Shown here piece after piece: positions 53,642-61,928 of a stretch of DNA of 64,000 bases (positions are counted from its first letter, which is position 1; every line of letters begins with the position of its first letter). Source of the DNA: Zymobacter sp047495495 (GTDB lineage: Bacteria > Pseudomonadota > Gammaproteobacteria > Pseudomonadales > Halomonadaceae); contig NZ_CP179930.1 of the NCBI RefSeq assembly GCF_047495495.1, positions 2,170,001 through 2,234,000 on the forward strand. The letters are read 5' to 3'. The notes beneath the pieces are model-generated. The model saw only the letters and a program-made list of their open reading frames with translations, did no database searches and was not told where the DNA came from. A program made the translations under genes and the position numbers.

Positions 53642-55123
53642 ATGACTCAACATACTGCGGCACAGGATGCCCACACCGACAGCAGCATGGATAACAGCGC
53701 CATCGTACGCGAAATCGCCGAATACGGCGGCGTCGAAGCCTATCTGAAAGCGCAAAGCAACAAAGGCATGCTGCGCTTTCTGACCTGCGGTAGCGTCGAC
53801 GATGGCAAGAGCACACTGATCGGCCGCCTGCTGCACGACACACGTCAGATCTACGAAGATCAATTGTCGAGCCTGCACCAGACCAGCAAGCGCCACGGCA
53901 CGCAGGGCGAAAACCTTGATCTGGCGCTACTGGTGGCCGGCCTTCAGGCCGAACGTGAGCAAGGCATCACCATTGACGTGGCCTACCGTTATTTCTCGAC
54001 CCAGAAACGCAAGTTCATCATCGCCGATACGCCCGGACACGAGCAGTACACCCGCAACATGGCGACCGGTGCCTCCACCTGTGAACTGGCCGTCGTACTG
54101 ATCGACGCGCGCAAAGGGGTACTCGACCAGACGCGCCGCCACAGCTTCATCGTCTCGCTGCTGGGCATTCGCCATCTGGTGGTTACCGTCAACAAGATGG
54201 ATCTGGTCGACAACGATCAGGACGTCTTTGAAAAGATCCGAGCCGACTACCTCGATCTGGCCGCACAGCTGCCGGGCAAGCTGGATATTCGCTTCGTTCC
54301 GCTGTCAGCGTTGACCGGCGACAACATCGTCGAGCGCACGGGTGACACACCGTGGTATACCGGCCCCTTGCTGCTGGAACTGCTGGAAACGATCCAGGTC
54401 ACGCCGGCGGCCATCGACATGCCACTGCGATTCCCGGTGCAGTACGTCAACCGTCCTGACCTCGACTTCCGCGGCTATGCCGGTACCGTAGCAGGCGGTA
54501 CGTTGACCGCAGGACAGGCCATCAAGGCACTGCCGTCCGGCCGCACGTCGCATATCGACCGCATCGTGACCTTCGACGGTGACCTAAGCGAAGCACAGGT
54601 CGGTCAGGCCGTCACCGTGACCCTGAAAGACGAGCTGGACATCAGCCGTGGAGACCTGATCGTGGCCGCGGATGACACGCTCGAAGCCGCTTCAGGGGCC
54701 AGCGTCGACGTCGTCTGGATGACCGAAGCACCGCTCGAAATCGGCAAGCGCTACCTGCTCAAGGTGGCCGGTGAAAGCTGTCAGGCCCAAGTGACCGGCA
54801 TCGACTATCAGGTCGAGATCAACACCCTTGCCCAAGTGGATGCCGACGCTCTGCCGCTTAACGGCATCGGGCGCGTGCGCCTGGCCTTCGACAAGCCGCT
54901 GCTGATCGACCCGTACACAACCAATAGCGTGACGGGCGGTGCGATTCTGATCGACCGCATCAGCAACGTTACGGTAGGGGCCGCGATGGTGCACGACACG
55001 CTGACAGAGGCCGCCCAAGGAACACCGTCCCAGTACAGTGCCTTCGAGCTGGAGCTCAATGCACTTGTTCGTCGTCATTTCCCGCACTGGAATGCGCGCG
55101 ACCTGCTCAACGAAGGAAAATAA
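53642..55123 (+). CDS. cysN: Sulfate adenylyltransferase subunit 1 (GTPase)
   Basis: 493-residue EF-Tu-like GTPase that drives sulfate adenylation by CysD. G motifs: GSVDDGKSTLIGRLLHD, EREQGITIDVAYRYF, ADTPGHEQYTRNM and TVNKMDLVD. It ends after domain 3, so APS kinase is not fused as in CysNC; cysC is separate. The ATG at 53642 follows GGAGAGG; a TTG one codon earlier is also possible. Confidence 0.97.
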   Translation: MTQHTAAQDAHTDSSMDNSAIVREIAEYGGVEAYLKAQSNKGMLRFLTCGSVDDGKSTLIGRLLHDTRQIYEDQLSSLHQTSKRHGTQGENLDLALLVAGLQAEREQGITIDVAYRYFSTQKRKFIIADTPGHEQYTRNMATGASTCELAVVLIDARKGVLDQTRRHSFIVSLLGIRHLVVTVNKMDLVDNDQDVFEKIRADYLDLAAQLPGKLDIRFVPLSALTGDNIVERTGDTPWYTGPLLLELLETIQVTPAAIDMPLRFPVQYVNRPDLDFRGYAGTVAGGTLTAGQAIKALPSGRTSHIDRIVTFDGDLSEAQVGQAVTVTLKDELDISRGDLIVAADDTLEAASGASVDVVWMTEAPLEIGKRYLLKVAGESCQAQVTGIDYQVEINTLAQVDADALPLNGIGRVRLAFDKPLLIDPYTTNSVTGGAILIDRISNVTVGAAMVHDTLTEAAQGTPSQYSAFELELNALVRRHFPHWNARDLLNEGK

Positions 55124-55130
55124 CGAAGCG

Positions 55131-55163
55131 CTGGCACACCCACCGCCCTTCGGCGTGTGCCAG
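55131..55163 (+). repeat. Hairpins in the cysN-cysC gap
   Basis: CTGGCACAC (55131-55139) pairs perfectly with GTGTGCCAG (55155-55163), 7 bases after the cysN stop. Shortly after comes a GCACGGCA/TGCCGTGC pair around 55181-55203. These GC-rich hairpins fill most of the 145-base gap before cysC and lack T-runs. Confidence 0.6.
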
Positions 55164-55268
55164 TGACCGGCGGGTGCCCGCACGGCAACATACCTGCCGT
55201 GCCACCGCACCCAACGTACCCACCGTGCAGGCCAAGGCCTCGCACCGTACGTCAGGAGAAACGCCCTC

Positions 55269-55901
55269 ATGCCCGAGTCACGGCAGGACAAGGCCAACCT
55301 TAGCGAACACGCCCCCGACATCGTCTGGCACCAGCACGCCGTCACGCGCGAAAGCCGCGAGCTGCGTCAGGGCCACCAAGGGGCCGTGCTGTGGTTCACT
55401 GGGCTATCCGGCTCGGGGAAATCCACCCTGGCAGGCGCCGTAGAACAGGCCCTTCAGCAGCAGCGTATCAACACCTATCTGCTGGATGGCGACAACACTC
55501 GCCACGGTCTGTGCAGCGACCTCGGCTTCACCGCTGACGATCGCCGAGAAAACATCCGTCGTGTCAGCGAAGTCGCTGCGCTCATGGTCGATGCAGGGCT
55601 GGTCGTATTGGCCGCCTTTATCTCGCCACACCGCGCCGAACGGCAGGCCGCCCGCGACAAGCTTCCCCAAGGGCGCTTTTTGGAAGTCTTCGTCGACACA
55701 CCGCTGGATGAATGCGAGCGCCGCGATCCAAAAGGCCTCTACCGCAAAGCGCGCGCCGGAGAGATTCGCAACTTCACCGGCATTGATGCCGAATACGAGG
55801 CCCCTGATGCGCCGGAGCTTCACCTCGACGGTCGCCAGCCGCTTGCCACGCTGGTCGATGCGGTGCTCTACGCTCTGCGCCAGCGCCGCATGATTCCCTA
55901 A
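55269..55901 (+). CDS. cysC: Adenylylsulfate kinase
   Basis: 210-residue APS kinase making PAPS. P-loop FTGLSGSGKSTLAGAVE, then LLDGDNTRHGLCSDLGF, DRRENIRRVSEVA, AFISPHRAERQAAR and the block DPKGLYRKARAGEIRNFTGID. GGAGAA precedes the ATG. Last gene of the cys cluster, followed by a strong terminator. Confidence 0.97.
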   Translation: MPESRQDKANLSEHAPDIVWHQHAVTRESRELRQGHQGAVLWFTGLSGSGKSTLAGAVEQALQQQRINTYLLDGDNTRHGLCSDLGFTADDRRENIRRVSEVAALMVDAGLVVLAAFISPHRAERQAARDKLPQGRFLEVFVDTPLDECERRDPKGLYRKARAGEIRNFTGIDAEYEAPDAPELHLDGRQPLATLVDAVLYALRQRRMIP

Positions 55902-55940
55902 AAACCGGTCCTCAGAATAGAAAAGAGCCTTATAGCAATA

Positions 55941-55980
55941 AGAAACGCCCCGACAGCCATTAGGCCATCGGGGCGTTTCT
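55941..55980. terminator. Bidirectional terminator after cysC
   Basis: Perfect 13-bp stem AGAAACGCCCCGA/TCGGGGCGTTTCT with an inner GCC/GGC pair. It serves cysC and the convergent dehydrogenase. Confidence 0.87.
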
Positions 55981-56015
55981 CATTGTCGATGACATCTCAT
56001 GTCATCACAGCGCTA

Positions 56016-57071
56016 TCACGCCAGAGATGGGGAGACCAGCACTTTGATCTGGGTCTTATCCGTGTTGAGACGCTCGAACCCTTCTTCAATGGCATCCGCC
56101 AGCGGAATTCTGGCCGTTACGAAATCTTCCGTTTTGAAGAAGCCGCGCTTCATCAGCGAGATAACGGTCGGGAACACATTGCGGTAAGCGAAGACACCCA
56201 TCACGTTGCGTTCTTTCAGCAGCAGTACGTTCGGCTGAACGGTAGCAGGTTCTTCCCATACGCTAACGACAACGGTCTGACCGTGGCTGCGCGTGCAGGA
56301 CAGGCTGGCCTGCAGCATACGGCTGGCACCGGTGACTTCAAAGGCCACGTCTACGCCGCCGTTGGTCAGCTCAATCAGTTTTTCGACCGGATCAACCGCA
56401 GACGGGTCGATCGTGATCGCGCCCATTTCTTCCGCCTTGCGACGGCGCGCTTCAGAGCGCTGGACGACGTAAATATCCTGAGCGCCCGCGGCTTTCAGGG
56501 TCTCGACCAGCATCAGACCGATCGCACCGGCCCCAAAGATCGCGACGCGATCGCCCGGTCTGAAAGCACTGCTGCGCACGGCATGAACGGCAACCGCGAC
56601 CGGCTCAACCAACGCGCCCTGCTCCAGCGAGACTTCATCCGGCAGACGGTGCAGCAGCTTTTCAGACAGCGTGACCTCTTCAGCGAAACCGCCACCGATA
56701 CCGGAAATGCCGATCAAGCCACCGTCTTCGCACAGGTGATAGTCGCCCTGACGGGAGGAAGGAGAGTCAGGGTTGAACAGCAGCGGCTCAACCGTTACAC
56801 GATCGCCGACTTTCCATTCCGTGACGCCTTCGCCCACTTCAGCGATGGTACCGGACAGTTCATGGCCCAGTACGACCGGTGCAGTTTCACCGGTCAGTGG
56901 ATGCGGGGCTTCCGTTGGAATGATAACCGGACCCGCATTGTATTCATGCAGGTCGGTACCACAGATGCCACACCACGCCACATTGATGCGCACCTCGCCT
57001 GCGCCAGGCGCACGGCTATCGATGTCATCAATCCTGAGGTCGCGGCGAGCATGCCAACGTAATGCTTTCAT
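56016..57071 (-). CDS. 2,3-butanediol dehydrogenase-like zinc alcohol dehydrogenase (copy 1)
   Basis: 351-residue medium-chain dehydrogenase resembling B. subtilis BdhA, which interconverts acetoin and butanediol. Catalytic zinc ligands: CGICGTDLHEY, VLGHELSGTI, and the Glu region GALVEPVAVAVHAV. NAD site IFGAGAIGLMLVETLK. Only one Cys remains in the loop that holds four structural-zinc Cys in most relatives, as in BdhA. The start at 57071 (MKALRWHARRDLRIDD) has GGGG upstream. The 5' leader has ATGACG/CGTCAT arms (57093-57106). Tandem paralogue of the next gene; other polyol substrates are possible. Confidence 0.85.
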   Translation of the reverse strand: MKALRWHARRDLRIDDIDSRAPGAGEVRINVAWCGICGTDLHEYNAGPVIIPTEAPHPLTGETAPVVLGHELSGTIAEVGEGVTEWKVGDRVTVEPLLFNPDSPSSRQGDYHLCEDGGLIGISGIGGGFAEEVTLSEKLLHRLPDEVSLEQGALVEPVAVAVHAVRSSAFRPGDRVAIFGAGAIGLMLVETLKAAGAQDIYVVQRSEARRRKAEEMGAITIDPSAVDPVEKLIELTNGGVDVAFEVTGASRMLQASLSCTRSHGQTVVVSVWEEPATVQPNVLLLKERNVMGVFAYRNVFPTVISLMKRGFFKTEDFVTARIPLADAIEEGFERLNTDKTQIKVLVSPSLA

Positions 57072-57373
57072 TGATGTTATCCCCTTAAATGAATGACGGT
57101 CGTCATAGACCGGCATGTGTGAAAGAAATGAGCTCACACATAACTGGGGAGTGTTTTTATAACGGGGGCCGCCAAGAGACGATAGGACACATGCGCGCAC
57201 TAGCCAAAAGGATATCAGACCAAGTGTTAACTGCATGGAACTTGAAAACGGCGTATTAATATGGGCCAAGTTACCGATAAGGATACGCTAAGCATAGACC
57301 GTCCCGCAGTACAGAACGGCGACTTGGCGATGCTCTGAGCAGTGCATTATTTATGTGTCGATCAGAAACGAAA

Positions 57374-57399
57374 ACGCCGCCCCTATACAGGAGCGGCGT
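57374..57399 (-). terminator. Terminator of dehydrogenase copy 2
   Basis: 7-bp stem ACGCCGC/GCGGCGT with inner CCT/AGG pairs. On the leftward strand it is followed by TTTTCGTTTC. It separates the two paralogues, which therefore probably have separate transcripts. Confidence 0.78.
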
Positions 57400-57445
57400 A
57401 GCAACGGACAAGGCAGAAGGTGTTCCGGAAAAACACCTAACCGCA

Positions 57446-58504
57446 TTATGCGTTGTGAGCAGAAACCAGGATTTTGACCTGATCTTTCTCGTTCAGCAGC
57501 GCGTGGAAGCCTTTTTCTACGACGTCGTTCAGCGCAACCTTATCGGTAACGAAGTCATCGACCTTGAAGTAGCCCTGAGCCATCAGGTTCAGAACGGCCG
57601 GGAAGACGTTGCAGTAAGCGAACACGCCGGTCATGCTGCGTTCTTTCAGCAGCAGAGCGTTCGGCTGGATCGGAGCCGGTTTAGTCCATACGCTGATGAC
57701 GATCGCTTCACCGTGCATTTTGGTGCTGTCGATGGCCTGCTGCAGAACCGGAGCAACACCGGTAACTTCAAAGGCTACGTCGACACCGCCGTCGGTTTCT
57801 TCGATGATCAGGTCAACGATGTTGTCGACTTTGGCCGGGTTCAGAACGGTAGCGCCCAGTTTCTCAGCGCGTGCACAGCGTTCTTCAGACAGCTCGATCG
57901 CGTAGATCTTGTTAGCGCCAGCGGCTTTCAGAGATTCGATGGTCAGCAGACCGATCGGACCAGCACCGAAGACAGCAACGTTGTCGCCTGCTTTGAAGCG
58001 GCTACGACGAACAGCGTGGAATGCTACGGCCGCAGGCTCAACCAACGCGCCCTGTTCGTAGGAAACGTTTTCCGGCATGCGGTGCAGCATGTCGACCGGT
58101 ACGCAAGCGTATTCGGAGAAGCCACCGCCCATACCTGACAGACCGTACAGACCCATGTCATCGCACAGGTTGTACAGGCCAACGCGGCCAGCACGGGATT
58201 TCGGGTTGAACATCAGCGGTTCGACAACGACGCGGTCGCCGACGTTCCAGCCTTCTACGCCTTCACCGATTTCGAGGATTTCACCTGCGAATTCGTGACC
58301 CAGCGTTACCGGCGCGGTTTCGCCAGTCAGCGGGTGCGGCTTGTCTGTCGGGATGAAAACAGGACCACCTTCGTATTCGTGAAGGTCAGTACCGCAGATA
58401 CCACACCAGTGAACTTTCAGTTTCACACAGCCCGGTTTTGCTGTTGCTTCTTCGACTTCGTCAACACGAATGTCTTTTTGAGCATGCCACCTGAGTGCTT
58501 TCAT
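57446..58504 (-). CDS. 2,3-butanediol dehydrogenase-like zinc alcohol dehydrogenase (copy 2)
   Basis: 352 residues, closely related to copy 1 along its whole length: MKALRWHAQKDIRVDEV, CGICGTDLHEYEGGPVFIP, LGHEFAGEI, FGAGPIGLLTIESLKAAGA and GGVDVAFEVTGV. The last blocks are nearer to B. subtilis BdhA than those of copy 1. The structural-zinc cysteines are likewise missing. The start at 58504 has GGGA upstream. Duplication followed by divergence is likely; the two may differ in stereospecificity or regulation. Confidence 0.87.
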   Translation of the reverse strand: MKALRWHAQKDIRVDEVEEATAKPGCVKLKVHWCGICGTDLHEYEGGPVFIPTDKPHPLTGETAPVTLGHEFAGEILEIGEGVEGWNVGDRVVVEPLMFNPKSRAGRVGLYNLCDDMGLYGLSGMGGGFSEYACVPVDMLHRMPENVSYEQGALVEPAAVAFHAVRRSRFKAGDNVAVFGAGPIGLLTIESLKAAGANKIYAIELSEERCARAEKLGATVLNPAKVDNIVDLIIEETDGGVDVAFEVTGVAPVLQQAIDSTKMHGEAIVISVWTKPAPIQPNALLLKERSMTGVFAYCNVFPAVLNLMAQGYFKVDDFVTDKVALNDVVEKGFHALLNEKDQVKILVSAHNA

Positions 58505-58787
58505 GGTTTCAATCCCAACATTAAGAAGTAGATGTTTTACACGCGAATGCGTGTCCCAGAATTTGGCGCCCAGCATAAAAGGAAGCTGTACTAAAGGGAA
58601 AGACTAATTCTCTCTCACGCCGTGGCGAGTTGCCGCACTATCAGCGTCAACAATAGACAGCTCCTTTATCGGCTGTCGCCTTCCGTGCTTAACCATACCT
58701 TCGCAGTAGGCCAACCACTCACCTTTAGACGCTCGGATTTATATCAACAAACCGAGTGTTTACCAAAACGAAATCATACTAATTTAC

Positions 58788-59678
58788 TTAGCCATGAGGG
58801 TGCGGCGTCATCACCTCAATCATCAGCGATGACGGCTCACTGGCGTGAACCCTAATGGCGTCGGCCTCTGCAGCCACGGCCTTCCACGCGTCGTTTTGCC
58901 GCTGCTGGATATCGCTCCATCCCTGCCAACGCTGCAACACGCGATGGCACCAGCGCATCAACGGCGAGAGATGGCGATGGGCGAACAGCGCTTGGGCTAC
59001 CAGATGATGCCCTTCCAAACGTTGCTGACAACGCAGGCGTTCGCTGGCGACACTCTGTCTGCCATGCGGCACCAGTTCGGCCTGAGCTTCGAAGCGCACA
59101 TGCCAGCCCGCCTGGTAGCAGCGCAGACCGTAATCCGCTCCCGCCCATTCCACGCTAGCGTCCATCTGTTCATCGAACAGGCCAATCTGCTCGGCCGCTT
59201 GGCGCCGCACGCTGAAGTTATGCTCACCCAAACGATTGGTGCGTCCACCTGCAAGGCAGTTGAACTGCCCCTTGAGCTGGCACGTACGCGACAGAGTGGG
59301 CACGCGAGACGACGCGGTTTCACTGGTAACGATGCGCCCTTGAACCGCCCCCATCTGCGCCTCTAGGTAACAGGCCATATGCTGATCGACAAAGTAAGGC
59401 CCGAAAGACACATGATCGGTGATGAAGATCAGCACGTCCCCCGTGGCATGCGTCAGGGCATGATTGTAGAGCGCCAGACGCGAGCGTTTGGGCAGCACCA
59501 TATGACGGATGCGCGCCTGCTTGCGCTCCAGAAAATCTTCTGCGATCAGTGAACGGTTGTCGACGCTATCCAGCACCAGCACTTCGAGCTGGGCATAGCG
59601 CTGCGCCAGAGCGCATCTGAGGGTATTGACCAAGTGTGTGTCGCGACCACTGGCCGCCACGATCAGAGAGGCCTTCAT
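58788..59678 (-). CDS. Family 2 glycosyltransferase
   Basis: 296-residue soluble GT-A fold protein: SLIVAASGRDTHLVNTL at the start, LEVLVLDSVDNRS, a TGDVLIFITDHVSFG block where the metal-binding DxD would be, and NFSVRRQAAEQIGLFDEQMD, with WAGADYGLRCYQAGW as the acceptor-side motif. No membrane segments. The canonical DxD is replaced by TDH. AAGGACGG precedes the ATG at 59678. The acceptor is unknown; no other glycan genes lie beside it. Confidence 0.78.
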   Translation of the reverse strand: MKASLIVAASGRDTHLVNTLRCALAQRYAQLEVLVLDSVDNRSLIAEDFLERKQARIRHMVLPKRSRLALYNHALTHATGDVLIFITDHVSFGPYFVDQHMACYLEAQMGAVQGRIVTSETASSRVPTLSRTCQLKGQFNCLAGGRTNRLGEHNFSVRRQAAEQIGLFDEQMDASVEWAGADYGLRCYQAGWHVRFEAQAELVPHGRQSVASERLRCQQRLEGHHLVAQALFAHRHLSPLMRWCHRVLQRWQGWSDIQQRQNDAWKAVAAEADAIRVHASEPSSLMIEVMTPHPHG

Positions 59679-59976
59679 GTTATCCGTCCTTGCTTGCGGA
59701 GAGACTGCGAACAGTACGCTACCACCGGTCACGCCCAGCTAGTGCTCAGGCGAACGGTCGGCAGCATACCGATACGTATCTACAAGTGGACAAGTGTGGC
59801 GTAACTCAAGAAGGACAAACGGCAGGAATAGCGCAGCGGAATAGCGCTTGTTCGCCTGACAGCGCGACGTTCGTCTTGGCAGCGGCATACCGCTGCGCCA
59901 AAGGGAGCGCTCAGATAACGCCCACCTTGAAAGCATTGACCAAGAGTGGCCATTGTCAGTGCAATGGCCGCGCCTA
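59679..59976. other. Gap between glycosyltransferase and Imm10-like gene
   Basis: About 300 bases. Minus-strand frames are short and lack family features. Nothing I can support. Confidence 0.4.
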
Positions 59977-60357
59977 TCAGTTGTCGATGGTCAATTCGAT
60001 AGCGGTATCGTCGAGACACAGGTGAAGGTACTGCGCCAGCAGCTGGTGCTCATGACGTTCGGGCAAGGTCACCTCGATAGTGCCGTAACCCAACAGCTCT
60101 TGCCATTCCTCCGTTAGTGCCACCTGCATGTGGTGGCCCGCCAGCCGTACTGCCGTGAAGCTCCCCGTGACAGGGCGACCGGTCGCTTCAGTCTGCATCT
60201 CGATGCTCTGTTCACCCGGGATGCCTTCTTCACGCATCTGCATCAAGACGACAAAGTGCTCTGGCTCCTGATCGTCATCACTCAGCCCGATGATATCGAC
60301 GCCGTTTTCACTGAAGCAGCTGACGCTGGTCGCTTCGAAACGATGGATGTCCTGCAT
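59977..60357 (-). CDS. Imm10-like small protein of unknown function
   Basis: 126-residue acidic protein without a signal peptide or membrane helix. The pattern ENGVDIIGLSDDDQEPEHF, VVLMQM and a C-terminal half with GYGTIEVTL and LDDTAIELTIDN recalls the Imm10 immunity family, but this is a resemblance from memory. No toxin gene is adjacent. Codon use looks like its neighbours. The ATG at 60357 has only a weak ribosome site. Confidence 0.6.
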   Translation of the reverse strand: MQDIHRFEATSVSCFSENGVDIIGLSDDDQEPEHFVVLMQMREEGIPGEQSIEMQTEATGRPVTGSFTAVRLAGHHMQVALTEEWQELLGYGTIEVTLPERHEHQLLAQYLHLCLDDTAIELTIDN

Positions 60358-60460
60358 AACTATGATTCCCTATTACGTAGATGGATCGCTGGCTAAGTAA
60401 TACACGCTTTGGCCGCCAAACGATGGCACAAGCAACCCCATACAGCAGCGTTTTTCTTCT

Positions 60461-60495
60461 GTAGTGCATGCAGCACATGTAGTGCATGCAGCACA
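60461..60495. repeat. Tandem 18-bp duplication
   Basis: GTAGTGCATGCAGCACAT is repeated immediately (second copy 17 of 18 bases). Each copy contains a GTGC/GCAC inverted pair around ATGCA. Confidence 0.75.
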
Positions 60496-60732
60496 GCGAT
60501 AACGTGTCGTGCACGGAGGCCCGACGCGTGCCGGAACGCGCGCCGCCACGGTCAGAACATTACTAGACAGCATCTGAACGGATGCGTTGCATGCCACGAT
60601 CGCTGAGAACACAGGGAAATGGGCCAGCAGCACCAACAAGCCGGTCAAACGGCGTCGTATTCATTGCTCACATGGGCATATCCCTTACAACCTCGCCGGC
60701 ATCGAATCGGGGGCGGGTCAACACCTCTTCAT

Positions 60733-60752
60733 AATTGTACAAACGTACAATT
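60733..60752. promoter_or_regulatory. Perfect palindrome AATTGTAC-N4-GTACAATT
   Basis: 8-bp arms separated by AAAC. Operator-like geometry for a dimeric repressor, about 290 bases upstream of the DUF1349 gene. It shares TGTAC/GTACA half-sites with the etf intergenic site, with a different spacing (4 versus 7 between the TGTAC and GTACA pair). Confidence 0.45.
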
Positions 60753-61041
60753 TCGATCAGCATGAAATATGGGCACTCTGTCAGAGCGCTGTTGCGCCAA
60801 GAGAGCACAACGATCAGCCGGAAACGTGCCTCAAGCACTCCTCACCCGTGCCTGATGCGACACCACGGACGGCAACGTATGGGGCGGAGCTTGAGCAGTA
60901 GTCTGCTCAACCTATGATCGACAGCAGTGCAGCCATCGGTGCCAAAAGCACCGTGACGTGAACCATTTATGACGGCGTGATCGCCTCTGGCCATCGGTGC
61001 CGCCCCTTCAAGCCCATATGCAAAGAATCAAGGTGCCCCTC

Positions 61042-61611
61042 ATGAAACGTTACCAATGGCTCAATGCGCCGCAGCAGTGGTCAGGCGATGAATCACATTT
61101 GCGCGTCATCACCGATGGCGCGACGGACTTCTGGCGTGAAACGTGGTACGGCTTTACACGCTTCAGCGGTCATTTCTATGGCACCGAAGTGAACGGGGAC
61201 TTCACCTTTCAAGCCCATATCCAAGCTGACTTTCAGACACTGTATGACCAAGCCGGCATCATGCTGGTCGCTGATGAGACATGCTGGTTGAAGGCGGGTA
61301 TCGAATACAACGACGGGCAGCCAGCGATCGGCAGCGTGCTGACACAAGGGCATTCGGATTGGACAACGGGGGTGTTTCCCGGAAATGCGCGCGATTTCTG
61401 GATGCGCCTGACGCGCCGCGGCGACAGCCTGCGCCTACAGTACTCGGCGGACGGCAAAGTGTGGCCATTGCTGCGCTTGTTCCATCTCAAGGCCCAGCAC
61501 TGCCGCGTCGGCGTGATGTGCTGCACACCAGAGCGAGCCGGGCTAGCCGTCGACTTCAGTGAACTGACATTGACGCCGCCGCTGGATAAGGCCTTGCATG
61601 ACCTAAGCTAA
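61042..61611 (+). CDS. DUF1349 domain protein
   Basis: 189-residue protein with a concanavalin-like fold expected for DUF1349: DGATDFWRETWYGF, NGDFTFQAHIQADFQ, YDQAGIMLVADETCWLKAG, and DFWMRLTRRGDSLRL. It has no signal peptide. Relatives are often linked to carbohydrate metabolism or regulation, but the function is unknown. The start at 61042 (MKRYQWLN) has AAGG upstream; earlier in-frame ATGs are less likely. Convergent with the alpha-glucosidase gene. Confidence 0.85.
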   Translation: MKRYQWLNAPQQWSGDESHLRVITDGATDFWRETWYGFTRFSGHFYGTEVNGDFTFQAHIQADFQTLYDQAGIMLVADETCWLKAGIEYNDGQPAIGSVLTQGHSDWTTGVFPGNARDFWMRLTRRGDSLRLQYSADGKVWPLLRLFHLKAQHCRVGVMCCTPERAGLAVDFSELTLTPPLDKALHDLS

Positions 61612-61928
61612 CCGGCACCCCAAAAGTGAACTGACAGGAAAGGCAGCACATACGGCCCTGCCTTTCCTAAGCATTGCATATTGCGCCACCGATAAGACCT
61701 TTATGATGCACCGTTCCGATCCATCCGATAAATCCCCACGGCTCGCTTCATAACACCTCATTCCATAAAAAAGCGCCCTGCCCCCTATGGAAATACCATC
61801 GGTATCCCATCAAAGGCCGAGCGCCAAGCTAACTTACATCATGTCCGAAGTGACATGCCTGTTATCGTTATGAGGTGGCGTACTGATGGCGGTCATACGC
61901 CGCTCGCAGAACACCGTGCATTCGCAGA
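61612..61928. other. Convergent gap between the DUF1349 and GH13 genes
   Basis: 317 bases. It holds the terminator at 61636-61668 and, for the leftward gene, a weak GGGATACC/GGTATTTC hairpin (61785-61805 region) followed by a T6 run further on. No gene. Confidence 0.45.
61636..61668 (+). terminator. Terminator after the DUF1349 gene
   Basis: 11-bp perfect stem AGGAAAGGCAG/CTGCCTTTCCT, loop of 11 bases, 25 bases past the stop. T-run absent, so efficiency uncertain. Confidence 0.65.

Larger units (their letters stand above)
60358..61041. other. Gap of about 0.7 kb before the DUF1349 gene
   Basis: No credible gene. It contains an 18-bp tandem duplication (60461-60495) and a perfect palindrome (60733-60752), described separately. 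Direct repeats of GCCATCGGTGCC occur at about 60932 and 60991. Confidence 0.45.
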
